64,000 nt of DNA, taken from NCBI GenBank assembly GCA_018806915.1, contig JAGKQI010000015.1, positions 124,001 through 188,000 of the forward strand, given 5' to 3'. This stretch comes from Phytophthora colocasiae (taxonomy: Eukaryota; Oomycota; Peronosporomycetes; Peronosporales; Peronosporaceae). Numbering within the stretch: position 1 is the stretch's first letter; the number at the start of each line of letters is the position of its first letter. The notes beneath the pieces are model-generated. The model was given only the letters and a program-made list of their open reading frames with translations. It had not been told where the DNA came from and searched no databases. The translations under genes and the position numbers were made by a program. Shown here in pieces: positions 10,334 through 20,259 of this stretch.

Positions 10334-12023
10334 GGACTATGAAGTGAGCTCGGGTTTCAAGGCACTGCATGCTAACCGCCGAGGATCTGGTGGTATTCGT
10401 GCTTGTGAGGTGAAAATCCCAAGGACATACAGAGAGGCAATGAGATCGAAGTATGCCAAAAAGTGGAAAGAGGCTATGGATCAAGAGATTCAAGCTCTAA
10501 AGGACAAAGAAGTGCTGAGTATGATACCAAGATCAGATATGCCAGCGACTCAACAGACAATTAAGACGATGTGGATCTTTGCTTTGAAAGTGGATCACCT
10601 TGGCTATGTGACTCGGTTTAAGACTCGCATTGTTGCTCGTGGAGATAAGCAGCGACGCGGTATTGATTACCAAGAAACGTTCTCACCGGTGGCGAGGATG
10701 GCCACGTTCAGACTATTTGTCGCGATGTGTGTGTGGCTTGGACTAGTGATCTACCAAGGAGACGTGAATACCGCTTACCTGAACGCTGCCTTATCGATAA
10801 AGCAGTATCTGGACGGGCTGGAAGGTTATCCCTGTGAGCTAGAGGGACACATTTACTCGGTGAACAAGGCTCTGTATGGTATGAGGCAATCTGGTAGGGA
10901 GTGGAATTCCGAGTTTGACGGTTGGTTGAAAGACTATGGTTTCGAGCGCAACAGCACAGAGCCTTGCCTGTATGTCTACAAACACGATGGCCAGTTTGCG
11001 CTAGTCCTGATCTACGTAGACGACATTCTTTGCGCTACCAAGGACGAAGCGTTTAAGGTTAAGTTGTTTACCAAGCTCGACAACGACTACGGACTCAAGG
11101 ACCAGGGATTGCTGAATAAGTACTTGGGCGTTGAAGTGGAGCAGAACACCACCTCGATGAAGATTCATCAAACACAGTATTGCACGGAGGTTTTGGAAAG
11201 ATTCAATTTTGGAGATGCTCACGCGAGCAGGATTCCGATGGAAACCAACACTCGGTTTACTTCGAAGGATACTGATGACGAAAGTGATCGTCGTAAGCAG
11301 AAACCAGCGTTTGGCAGAGACTTTCCTTACCGAGAATGCATTGGTTCTCTGATGTACCTAGCTACATGCAGTAGACCAGACATTGCGTACGTGGTCGGCC
11401 AGTTGAGTCGATACGTACAAGCACCAACACAGCAGCACATTGGTGCAGCTAAACGATTGTTGCGGTATCTTGTTGGAACAAAGAGTCAAGGCATTGTGTA
11501 CTCCACCAGCAAGGATGAGGAAGACAAGAAGGACTTGCACCTGGACGGATACTGCGACTCGGACTGGGGCAACGACCCCGACACAAGAAAGAGTATTTCG
11601 GGCTACGTCGTGAATCTGGCCGGCGGTGCCGTATCATGGGCATCAAGGCGCCAGACGATTGTTGCTCAGTCTACCGCTGAGGCCGAGTACGTTGCGGCGT
11701 GCGAAGCATGCATGGAGGGCCAAAGTCTACGAAACATCCTAACTGAAGTGTTCCCGGAACTAGCGGTAAGCTTTACGCTTGGGATTGACAACCAGGCGGC
11801 CTTCGTGATGGCGACTAATCCTACGTATAGTAGACGTACTCGACACATCGAGCTTCGATGGCACTACGTGCGTGACCAAGCGACGAAGAAGACTGTGGAC
11901 CTGTGGAAAGTTCACACGGACGACAACCCGTCCGACATTTTTACGAAGCCCCTGGCAGGAGCGCGACACGAGAAACTTTGTGCTCTGCTAGGTCAATCCA
12001 AGGAGCCTTTGCCGAAGAAGTGA
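10314..12023 (+). CDS. Copia-1 reverse transcriptase and RNase H
   Basis: 569 residues. The reverse transcriptase starts with the family sequence YREAMRSKYAKKWKEAMDQE. It contains ETFSPVARMATFR, GDVNTAYLNA, ALYGMRQSGREW and the catalytic YVDD box (LIYVDDILCA). RNase H follows with YCDSDWGNDPDTRKSISGY, STAEAEYVAACEA and IDNQAAF. The end DIFTKPLAGARHEKL is the standard Copia terminus. The domain pair is uninterrupted. The stop at 12023 is 14 bases before the 3' LTR, and the polypurine tract (GGAGGGGGCG) lies between. Confidence 0.93.
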   Translation: MKDDHHEDYEVSSGFKALHANRRGSGGIRACEVKIPRTYREAMRSKYAKKWKEAMDQEIQALKDKEVLSMIPRSDMPATQQTIKTMWIFALKVDHLGYVTRFKTRIVARGDKQRRGIDYQETFSPVARMATFRLFVAMCVWLGLVIYQGDVNTAYLNAALSIKQYLDGLEGYPCELEGHIYSVNKALYGMRQSGREWNSEFDGWLKDYGFERNSTEPCLYVYKHDGQFALVLIYVDDILCATKDEAFKVKLFTKLDNDYGLKDQGLLNKYLGVEVEQNTTSMKIHQTQYCTEVLERFNFGDAHASRIPMETNTRFTSKDTDDESDRRKQKPAFGRDFPYRECIGSLMYLATCSRPDIAYVVGQLSRYVQAPTQQHIGAAKRLLRYLVGTKSQGIVYSTSKDEEDKKDLHLDGYCDSDWGNDPDTRKSISGYVVNLAGGAVSWASRRQTIVAQSTAEAEYVAACEACMEGQSLRNILTEVFPELAVSFTLGIDNQAAFVMATNPTYSRRTRHIELRWHYVRDQATKKTVDLWKVHTDDNPSDIFTKPLAGARHEKLCALLGQSKEPLPKK

Positions 12024-12037
12024 CTTCGGAGGGGGCG

Positions 12038-12207
12038 TGTTGGAAAGTGTACCCACTTTTGCTACAGAAGTTGAAGTTGCCGTTGCAAGAGTGATGGTAG
12101 AAAGTCCGCGTCCCGCGGCACTTAGTTGTATGTCAGTCTCAGATTTACCTTCTATCTAACAAGTTGACGTCTTTGCATTAAGACATCTCCCAGTGCTCAC
12201 TCCGTTA
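12038..12207 (+). repeat. 3' LTR of Copia-1
   Basis: 170 bp, matching 6763-6932 in full as read. Followed at once by CTGCA, the 5-bp target duplication, and by CRN coding sequence. Confidence 0.93.
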
Positions 12208-13370
12208 CTGCAATCAAGGGCGAAAACCCAGTAACAATCACATGTGACGCTAAGGACCTGCAGCTCTTCCTGGCGAAGACGACGGGTAGCGCGTGGCTGA
12301 CCCAACTTGACGTGGTGCAAGGCGTGAAGGACACTAATGGCTACACAGAGCTACAGTTTGTAGACGCAACGGTACGAGCCGTTGGACTGGCTAGTGATAA
12401 ACTAGGCGGAGTGAGTGAAGAAGAAGCTGCTGCTGGAAAGGGTCCTGTGCACGTGCTGGTGGTGGTACCGGAGGTATCGGCGGTGTCGTTTATTGGCGTA
12501 AACGAAGAATACTCAGAAAAGATTGTTTCATACATGGAAATTGCCGAGCGTCTCAAAGAGAACGAGTAAGTTCAATCCCTTTCGAAGTACCTCGCGAGTG
12601 TGGATGCGAAAGTGAAAGATAACAGTGGAGCTTCTCCATTTGTCGTGTTGGAAAATTCGTCCGGCACAGGCAAGACGCAAATGGCATTCAACTTGAAAGC
12701 CAGAGGGAAGTGCAATGTGTTCTACATTGTGTGCGGAGACCTCGGTGACCGTGAGCAAACCGTGTATAGCGCTTATGAAACGCGTTCGGGGACGTTCCAA
12801 GAGTGTGTCAAGAAGGACTTGGAAGCCATGAAGCCGAAAACACTTAAAGAAGGTGTATCGTTGGGCTCTGTTGGTCAAATTTGTACCATGCAGACACTTT
12901 GTTTGTATGGCTTCATTCTGGCCGCACTACAAGGAAAAGACCAATTCTCCGGAACAACTGAGCGCGCACACGTTTTAGATGAGCTCACGCGGCGTAAAGA
13001 GACTTACGCGAAGCCTTTCGTTTTCTTCCTGGATGAATTTCCGCGTGTAAGAAATCTTGAGGACGAACCCCAGCTGAAGCTTGAAAATTCTCTTCGTATG
13101 ATGAGAAACGTGTTTCGCTCGTTTGGTCTAGCTGTTGTGGTCAGCTCCACGAATGGGACTGCTCGAAATCTAGTCGTTACAAGCGATCGATCTAGAGAAA
13201 ATGGGTCATGTCACTGGTGTGTGGTGTTTCCGTCCTTTCCTGGCGCAATTCTTAACGGTGGCTCTGGCATACCCGAACTGCTCATGAAAATATTAAGACA
13301 TAGCCGACCGCTCTTTGCTCAGATGGCTCTCAAGTATATGCAAGATAACCCGTACATTGACGGCTGCGAC
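12208..13370 (+). pseudogene. CRN copy 1, middle part: LxLFLAK, HVLVxxP and P-loop domain
   Basis: After the Copia element the CRN frame gives the end of the header with LQLFLAKT near 12260, then HVLVVVPE at 12450. A stop codon (GAG TAA at 12564-12569) interrupts it where the second copy reads GAG GAA. The next open frame has the Walker A loop (ENSSGTGKTQ, about 12650-12680) and a Walker B-like FVFFLDEFPRV (about 13018-13050), which points to an ATPase of the STAND/AAA-like type described for CRN effectors. The frame ends at the TTAA where piggyBac inserted. Confidence 0.85.
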
Positions 13371-14464
13371 TTAACCCTTTGAACGCGGATACGTTCCAGC
13401 GCCCCCATCCGCAAAAAAAAACTTGTATGTCTGGGTAAGGGTTACAATACAAAAGCTTATACGATTTTATATCGTGTATGCTGGATAGACGCACCGTAAC
13501 CCTACACCTGCTAATCCCGCTCCTCGTTTATCGTGTATCTTCATGATAAGGAGCGATGAATATACATCATTACAATCAAACGTGTATTAATGTGGACAAA
13601 GACCGGTCACAGCACTGGATAAAGCCGCGCGATACAGTAAAAAATCGAGATGGAGCAAGGCAGATGTTGTCATTGATGATCCAGCCGCAAAAAAGCTACT
13701 ACTACCATACTGAAAAACAACAACAACATGTTGACATCCTTTGCTTAGTCCACAGCATTGTCGGTGCACAATCTCTTTGGTTGACGTCGCCCTCCTGACT
13801 CCGGCTCCCAGCATCCTCGTCTTCACTTGATTTTCCGCTTGACGCCTCACTCTCCCACCTAGCTTCTTCCTCGAGCGGTTCTTGGCAGGGGTGCGAGGAT
13901 CTTCCGCTTTCTCGCTAGCGTCGGCAGCAGGGTCCCGTTCTTCCACACACGATGCCAGATATCGAAGCAGGTCATGGGCACACCGTTGTACTCGTCGGGC
14001 TTTGTCGCACAGGAATACTCGCCATGCTTGGGGCCGCTTTGACGTTGTGGTGAGCTTGCAATCACTACAGTATACCGAGGAGTCTCCGCCTCGCACATCA
14101 TCAGACCCTTTCAGCAGAGAGCATACGCTTGCACACACGCGTCCTCCTCTTGCGCCCAGTCTGGTTGTTGCCAGCCCGCCATTCGTCATTCTGGACTCGG
14201 TTGTGCCCTATCGACGTTGATTTCGTACGCCTCTTTGATGGTGTGGTGTCTGTATTGCTGCGCAGTGCAAACCAGTCTTCATCACGGAGCTGACAAAGCT
14301 CCGCGAAGCTTCTTGAGAAACTTCACATGGCTGAGCTTTTCATGCCGTCAGCAGCACGACGCGCATTGTAGACGATGTAGGCGTTGATCACTGCGAGGTC
14401 AACGAGCCCAAGGAACAGGGACTTGTAATACTTCTTGTATTTTATCGCAAGCTGCAACGAGTAC

Positions 14465-14531
14465 CTGAACAGCATGAACATACACGTTTAGCATAGTGGC
14501 ATAACGTGTACATACATCTTAGTGGACTTAC
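14465..14531 (-). other. Spliceosomal intron in piggyBac transposase
   Basis: On the minus strand it begins GTAAGT and ends TTCAG, 67 bases. The branch region reads GCTAAACGTGTATG, the same extended motif seen in the other introns of this gene. Confidence 0.6.
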
Positions 14532-15089
14532 CTTTGTAAGCGGAGTTGGTCGTGAACATCGACGCCGCCCATCAGTGTCTGAGTAGTCTTGGTAGTACTC
14601 GGGGCACGCCACTTCAGCTTGTTCGCCACTTAGCTTATCTCGCCGGACAACTCGATCAAGCTCTACGCTACCGCCAGAAGCCAGCATGTAAACGGCCTTG
14701 TTATCCCACCAGCGGAGCGCTCGTAAGCCAGGAACTTGAAGGTGGTCCGCCACTTCAAACGTGCCGCGCTCAATGGTTTTCGGTCGATTTTTCGGAGGTT
14801 TCTTCTTCTTCTCGCCCTCTTTCTTTTCACCAACGATGGACACTGGCAGACCCAGGCGGTCTGTTTGCACAGTCCCAATCGAGTAGAATCCCATGGTCAG
14901 CATCTGCAGCGCCAATGGCACTGACGTATAGTAACGGTCGGTCACGATGAGCCTCATGGCTCCTGTTCCTGGTCCAGTAGGGCCGAATACCTCTTGGAGA
15001 TTTCTCACAACAGCAGCAGGGGCCAGCATCATAGTCGGTCAAAGTACCAGAACGTGGGCGCTCTTGCTTCCCTGCAGTACACCTCAAAC

Positions 15090-15192
15090 CTGTATGATAC
15101 ACGTTAGAGTTCATGTTAGTATGTCCGGTCCACGATAAAGGTACTTTGGCGCACCAAAAAATTGTGGCCCTGGCGGACCACTCGAGACTCAC
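15090..15192 (-). other. Spliceosomal intron in piggyBac transposase
   Basis: On the minus strand it begins GTGAGT after an ATC AG codon context and ends CATACAG before GTTTGAGG. It is 103 bases. It contains a TACTAAC branch point and a second CTAACGTGTATC close to the 3' end. Splicing joins LHQ-type coding to the FEVYC segment expected for piggyBac. Confidence 0.7.
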
Positions 15193-17448
15193 CTGATGCA
15201 ATACGCAGTCGTAGAGCAGCACAGCATGAAAAGCTTCGTTCCCCAACGGTGCGGTTTATCTTTCATGAACACTCGCATTCGATTGAAGCTGGACTGGGAA
15301 GGCAGCATGGCCTCGTCGAAGGCCATCGCAGGTGGCGGCAGGTATCCAGCCTGGAATCGTTGTTGCAGGGAGTTGATGACGGGCCGGAGCTTCCATGCTC
15401 GATCTTTGACAGCCTCTGGATCTGGAGTTATCGCTGAAGTGAAGATTTCTTGACAAGTGCATGAACCGGTCTCGCACCATGTATTGACCGAAGCATCCGC
15501 GCGGTATTGCTCCTTCAGTAGTCGTCTTCCAGTGATTCTCCAGTTTTTCTTTGTTTGGGCAGATGGTCCGCGCAATCAGCAGCCCGATGAAGACACACAG
15601 CTCTCGTCCAGATATAGCCTCGATTTTGGCGAAGTCAGCTTTGATTTTGACGCGCTCCTTTCGCTTGAACCCGGATGCTTCTTCTCTCGGGCAACTTGCT
15701 TGTTGTAGATGCCCTCAACCCGCTCATCTAGCTTTTCATTAAAATAATCGTTGCTAGCATTTGCAATATCTTCCCAAAGTCCCGGCTTCATGAAATAGAA
15801 GAAGGCGCCCGACGGCGTGACAGCAGCTTGCAACGCCCGTGTGGTAGGTCCATATTCACCGTTATACAATCTAGGATAGTCCGTCCTCATACCTGTCGAT
15901 GGTCGCGGCTCGTAAGGCTCCATAAGGTATTCATACGGCGTCTGCTTCTTCAGCGGTCCCCAGCCATACTTTGCCATTTGTCTCAGCAACGGCGCCTTCA
16001 CGTTTCCCACAGCGATCCGATCAACGCCCCCAACAGCGTTCAACAGCGATGAATCAAACAGAAGCTCAGGCTGAGGTGGATTATCTTCGTCAATGCCGTA
16101 GTACGGCTCGCCCTCTCCAGTGAGCTCGTCGTAGTCCCATCCAGAGCCTTCATCGTTCTCTCCATCTGAGTCAAGACACGCATACTGCACAACGTCCGAG
16201 CTGGTCCCTTCGGGGTCGATAACGACTACACATATCAAATAGAATGAGCATACACGTTAGATTCAATTGCTAATCGTGTATGTACAAGTTTGGCGCACCC
16301 GGATCAGTTGGAGTCTCGCCGTCTTTTGTCTCTTCGGCTGTGGTTGAGAGACCTCCGCGCTGAGTGATCTGAAAGGGGGGTGGATCTAGTGCCTCAGCAG
16401 CGTTCCCGAAGTCGCTACTTAGGTTACGGCGAGTCTCTGGTGAAGGTGCTCCACGTTACCAAAACGTATACACCTTAGTGAGTGTCAGATGTATGGCTAA
16501 ACGTGTATATACAGGAACTTACCAACTGATGAGTGTCCATCATTGTCGGGTCCTGAGCTCAGCTCATCTTCACCACCATAAGCTGGGTCGTGTGGCGAGA
16601 CACCTCCAATGACCACCATGCTGCGAGAAGGTGTTGATGGGGCTGGGGTCGAAACGACAGGTTCTACTTCTTCCACGTTGTCTGCTGGACATGATAGCAG
16701 GCCAATACACGATTAGGAACGACGCAAACTTGTACATACAGAGGTGGTTCCAGTCCTACCGGTTGGAGGCTGGATTGCATCCGACTCTGCGTCTAATCCG
16801 CCGCGTTGACAGTTGGGTCGTAAGCTAGCTGCGGTGGTTTTGCCTCTACCACGGCGTGGGATGCCCGGACGGCTTCTGCAGGTAACGCTATCACTCGCTA
16901 TACTCGTCTGCTTCTCTGGTGTCTCTACTGGTGCAATGTCGTTCCTGTTACGTGCCCTTAGTTCAGCTATATCACACCACAATTTGTTAGAAACTCTCCA
17001 GACTCATGGTTCTGAGCCATAGCGTACCTAAGTCAATACTGTCCAGGTGCCTCATTAGTTCCTCTTCACCCACGAAGTAATCTTGCCCACGGACTCCGCC
17101 ACGCTTCTTTTTTCCCGGCACCACATACGTGTAGTCATTGGAGAGGCCTGTTGGTTTGCTGGCCTTCCACCCGAGCTTTGTGAGCTCCCGCCACCTGGCC
17201 TGGAAGGCCATCTGTGCTCCACACGGCGATTCTGGAAATGAGGAAGAAAAATGGATGGCGGTCAGAAAACTGCAGTAACATATGAGGGATGTGCAGGAAC
17301 GTGTCTTACCTTTGTGGTGGTCTCTGTCCATGTGTGCGATCTTTACCCGCAACGGACAAAGTTTGGGGAGCTGTCGGGAGGGATAGGGTATCCTCCCTAC
17401 CCTCGGTGACTTGAAAATTGTATGGGGCCATTCAAACTTTAAGTGATA

Positions 17449-17484
17449 AAAAGCTTAACGTGGACCGGTCCACGTTAAGCTTTT
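17449..17484. repeat. 36-bp perfect palindrome in the piggyBac right end
   Basis: The left arm AAAAGCTTAACGTGGACC is followed without spacer by its exact reverse complement. It ends 40 bases before the right terminus of the element. It could be a subterminal transposase-binding palindrome or simply a cruciform-forming sequence. Confidence 0.9.
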
Positions 17485-17528
17485 GCTCATAACATGTACG
17501 GTCCACGCTCTCGCGTTCAAGGGGTTAA

Positions 17529-18528
17529 AGAACTACTTGAATGCGATGGTGAAGATTCTGGCATCGCAAATTAGTTTTATGAAAAAGCGGTCCAACGAGT
17601 TTGAGATAGGCCAGGTGTGCTTGTTGCTGAGCACCGGTTATCGCATAGTGGAAGGCAAGGTGAACATCATCGACGGTCATTTCGCCCGTCTTGTTGAACA
17701 ATCTGCCTTCGAGCTGCAGCTAGACGCAGATCTAGGACTCCGGAAGGAAATGAATCCTGGGAATTCCGTTGCGTGCTGCCGCCTCCAAAGGAAGATATTC
17801 TGCTGCATTTGACGATGACGGGGGGCTTTTTATTTCGTCCATTCGAGAAGTCTTTGTGTACAGTGATGTCGAAGATCCAACCTAAACTTCACTATGACAA
17901 CAATGAGCAGCGCTCGAAGGATGGGCAATTTCTCGAAGCGTTGACTGCAGCTGCCATCGTGTTGGCAAGTCATGCTGGGGGCGTCGGTGGGGTGGCATTT
18001 CCGAGGTTTTTGGGTGAATTCCTGTTCGAGTTGGGTGTGAGTGAACGAAACGAGACGGTGAAGCTGCTTCAAGACGTTGAAAATGCTAGGTGGACTCAAA
18101 TCGTGCCGTTCCTGTCCCCTCCGAATGGAAAATGGCCAACATGGTTAAAGGGAAACTCGATGCTCTTTGACAATCTCGTTCGAAGTAAGAACGCCGAGTG
18201 CATCGATTTCCGAGTAGCCTCGGACATCATTTCTGGTGAGTGCAAAGATCATAGCAGTGCTATAGATCTTGGCGAGGTCAAAAATATTCTGAAGCGAGTA
18301 CCTGCAAAATCCAAGATCCACTTGGTAGTGACGAACACTCTGCAGAAGCAATATTTTACAAAACCGTCGTCGTGGGACACCTTCGTAAGTGGACAAACTA
18401 ATTTGCTGAACGCAGATTTCTATCGGGTCTCGAAAGGATCGGGGCTGCAAAATATCAAAGGGATGACGAACCAGAGCAGCACTACGACTGACAGAAAGCT
18501 GGTGCTTTTTATCGAGCGTGGGGTGTAA
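17529..18528 (+). pseudogene. CRN copy 1, C-terminal part: nuclease-like domain
   Basis: The CRN frame resumes right after the piggyBac TTAA (LNAMVKILASQISFMKKRSN). Near 17747 one base is missing compared with copy 2 (GGAAAT against GGACAAT), moving the frame; it then continues at 17773-18528 to a normal stop. The end contains IDFRVASDIISGECKDHSSA followed by LGEVKNILKRV. The Glu-x-Lys (ECK) in this setting matches the PD-(D/E)xK restriction-endonuclease-like fold reported for CRN C-termini. The assignment is by motif only. Sequence is almost the same as 53,487-54,486. Confidence 0.85.
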
Positions 18529-18880
18529 GTGATCTTAGTTTTCTACATGTTCGGCCTACGACGAGTTCTACACAGCAGCTGTGACTGATTCAGTGTTGCG
18601 ACTGTGGGTTGTAGCATCCAGGACTCGCACTGGTAGCAGGCAGGGGTGAACCAATTGAGCGTCGTCTCGAACACCCCCGTATTTCCAACCAACCAACGAC
18701 TTGCCACGACACCAATCGAAATGCATCTGAGCCGCAACAAGCTCCCGGTGTGGTTGGAACCATCGCGGCAGCTCCTCCGTCTTCTTCGTATCAATTGGGT
18801 TCGGCTTGTACCCTTCATGACCGTCTTCAGCTTCTTTTACATGTACCAGATTATTCAGTGTGTCATGAAAATAGCTGCTC
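18529..18880 (+). repeat. CRN 3' flank, duplicated at 54487-54810
   Basis: The bases after the CRN stop (TTTTCTACATGTTCGGCCTA and on) are repeated after the second CRN copy with a few small deletions. The CRN duplication therefore carried at least 300 bases of downstream DNA. On the minus strand both copies contain a short frame with SPLPATSASPGCYNPQSQ, unrecognised. Confidence 0.8.
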
Positions 18881-19010
18881 TAGTGGACGGACAGTGCGCT
18901 TCCCAAGTTGTGATAGTATGTCGGTTAAAACTGCTTTCAAGACATATGGCTACACTTCAACTTAACGATGCACAAGTTCCAGTAGAGTACCGTCTCCTTT
19001 GTCGTCGACG

Positions 19011-20190
19011 ATGGAGCAGCTTAACTAGTGCTGGAGCTTCCATGATTATGAACCGATCGAAGATGCCGCAGACACTGGCATTGGGCCAACTCGACTACTG
19101 GAGAAACGTCGGCAGATGTTCGAAGTACAGGAAGCTTTGGACGCTCAAAAGGACGAATTCGCTCGTCGCGAAGACGCTTTCCACCGTCGTGTAGAGGGAC
19201 TACGTAAAAAAGATCTGGAGTTGCAGGAATCGCTTATTAAGTTCAATAAATTCCTACAAGAGAACGAGTCGAAGCGCAATCGAGCCGTCAAGCGAGCGAG
19301 TGACGAAGTCAAACAACGCATGAGCAAGGAACAGGAGGTGGCGAGATTGCAGACCCAGTTAACTGCTCTTCAAAAAGAGAGTGACGCTCTAGGAGCACAA
19401 GTGCGTCACCACCTCAAGTATACGCGATACCTCGAGCTCGTTGCAAGAAGCTGTCCCTGAGGATTATCCGGAAGTTAGTGACCTTGTGAATCGCTATCAC
19501 ACGTTACGTGAGACCAACCGCGACTTGAGTCGAAACCAGCTCACACACGAAGAGCAAAGTGAGTCCAAGCGCTTGGAATTTGCTGCCTTCCAGAAGGAGA
19601 GAGCGAACGAGATTCTCACTTTCAACAACCGCATCGCTGCCCTTCAACGTGCTCTTGAACGGGAGGAATTGCTGGGCGTTCGGTTGCAACACGAGACGGA
19701 TGCGACTATGCGAGCCACGACACAGAAGACACTGGCATTGGGACAGATCTTTATGGCCATTGGGAACTTGCTGCAGTGATGTACCAGCGGCATCCACGGA
19801 CAGATCCTGAAGCATGTCGAAGGCAGCTACCACGCTCAAAGTAGCACCCAATCTACTGACAGCCACGATTCGTCTGGAGGAGCTTCTTTTTCGTCTACAC
19901 CAGCAAATAAATCTGGCAAGACTGCTAGCGGAATATCTGAAGCGGATGTGATTCATCACGGCCAAAGAGCTATGATCGATCTGGACGTTGTTGCCGCTTA
20001 CATGGCAGACTTCACCGCCATTGTACAAGGGCGTATTGATGCCCAGAGAGCACAGAAGAAGGCTGCAGCTGCTGCAGCCGCCGCATCTCTAGCAACTGGA
20101 ACTGTAACCTTTACAGCAGGAAACGGAGACGGAAACCCTCATGGAGGAGCTTCTTCAATTGGAGGAGGTTCCACTGCTACCATTCGATAA
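19011..20190 (+). pseudogene. CFAP73/CCDC42-like axonemal coiled-coil protein
   Basis: The conserved start TRLLEKRRQMFEVQEALDA, KDEFARREDAFHRRVEGLRK and LELQESLIKFNKFLQENES is the DUF4200 region of CFAP73/CCDC42 proteins. These sit in motile cilia (here zoospore flagella) and bind inner-dynein regulators. Long coiled coils continue to about 19776. The tail is Ala/Gly-rich. From ATG 19011 the frame meets TAG after five codons, shifts by one base near 19445, and meets TGA at 19777-19779 where family members have Arg-Cys (LLQ-stop-C). After that it stays open to 20190. Both nonsense codons could come from single C-to-T changes. The true first exon is uncertain because the CRN flank lies just upstream. 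Confidence 0.75.
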
Positions 20191-20259
20191 CTTCATAACA
20201 AAATAGGAGCTCTCCTTACTTTACCCTGGTGTATTTGGCAGCCATTTCCAGAAATCCAT

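Larger units (their letters stand above)
6763..12207 (+). mobile_element. Ty1/copia LTR retrotransposon (Copia-1), recent insertion
   Basis: The element is bounded by two 170-bp LTRs that appear identical over their whole length. It carries gag, protease, integrase, reverse transcriptase and RNase H in Copia order. The target duplication CTGCA is at 6758-6762 and again at 12208-12212, inside the CRN reading frame. Identical LTRs mean recent insertion, yet the polyprotein is spread over several frames, so the copy is probably defective and was moved by enzymes from another copy. Confidence 0.93.
13587..17352 (-). pseudogene. piggyBac transposase (PGBD-type), intron-containing, decayed
   Basis: Read on the minus strand. 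An N-terminal region at 17227-16987 has KLGWKASKPTGLSNDYTYV and QDYFVGEEEL, as in other oomycete piggyBac proteins. At 15875-15680 the DDE_Tnp_1_7 start appears (FFYFMKPGLWEDIANASNDYF). At 15480-15200 come MVRDRFMHLSRNLHFSD, FDEAMLPS and KPHRWGTKLFMLCCS. At 15032-14540 comes VTDRYYTSVPLALQML. The Cys-rich tail (VYCSDC) is at 14150-13900. Frameshifts break the frame near 15070 and 15020. At least two introns have good splice sites: 15192-15090 (GTGAGT, TACTAAC branch point, ACAG) and 14531-14465 (GTAAGT ... CAG). Transposase would cut and paste the element at TTAA. Confidence 0.8.
13375..17524 (-). mobile_element. piggyBac DNA transposon in CRN copy 1
   Basis: The element is flanked by TTAA (13371-13374 and 17525-17528), the target always used by piggyBac. 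Its ends are inverted repeats: CCCTTTGAACGCG on the left and CCCCTTGAACGCG on the right in reverse complement, one mismatch in 13. It lies inside the CRN coding sequence, which reads through at the same place in copy 2. The transposase gene is on the minus strand and decayed. A 36-bp palindrome lies near the right end. Confidence 0.92.
6673..18528 (+). pseudogene. Crinkler (CRN) effector gene copy 1, split by Copia-1 and piggyBac
   Basis: The gene starts at ATG 6673 with the CRN ubiquitin-like header (MVKLFCAIVGG). It is cut after 30 codons by Copia-1, resumes at 12208 and is cut again at 13370 by a piggyBac element. It resumes at 17529 and stops at 18528. CRN proteins are intracellular effectors translocated into plant cells that act mainly in the nucleus. 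The parts carry LQLFLAKT (LxLFLAK), HVLVVVPE (HVLVxxP), a P-loop ATPase domain and a nuclease-like C-terminus. A nonsense codon (12567-12569) and a 1-nt deletion near 17747 also break it. The second copy at 52253 lacks both insertions. Confidence 0.88.

Noticed and set aside
13556..14220. Plus-strand frames inside the piggyBac element
   Set aside because: They are opposite the Cys-rich transposase tail on the minus strand and carry no domain.
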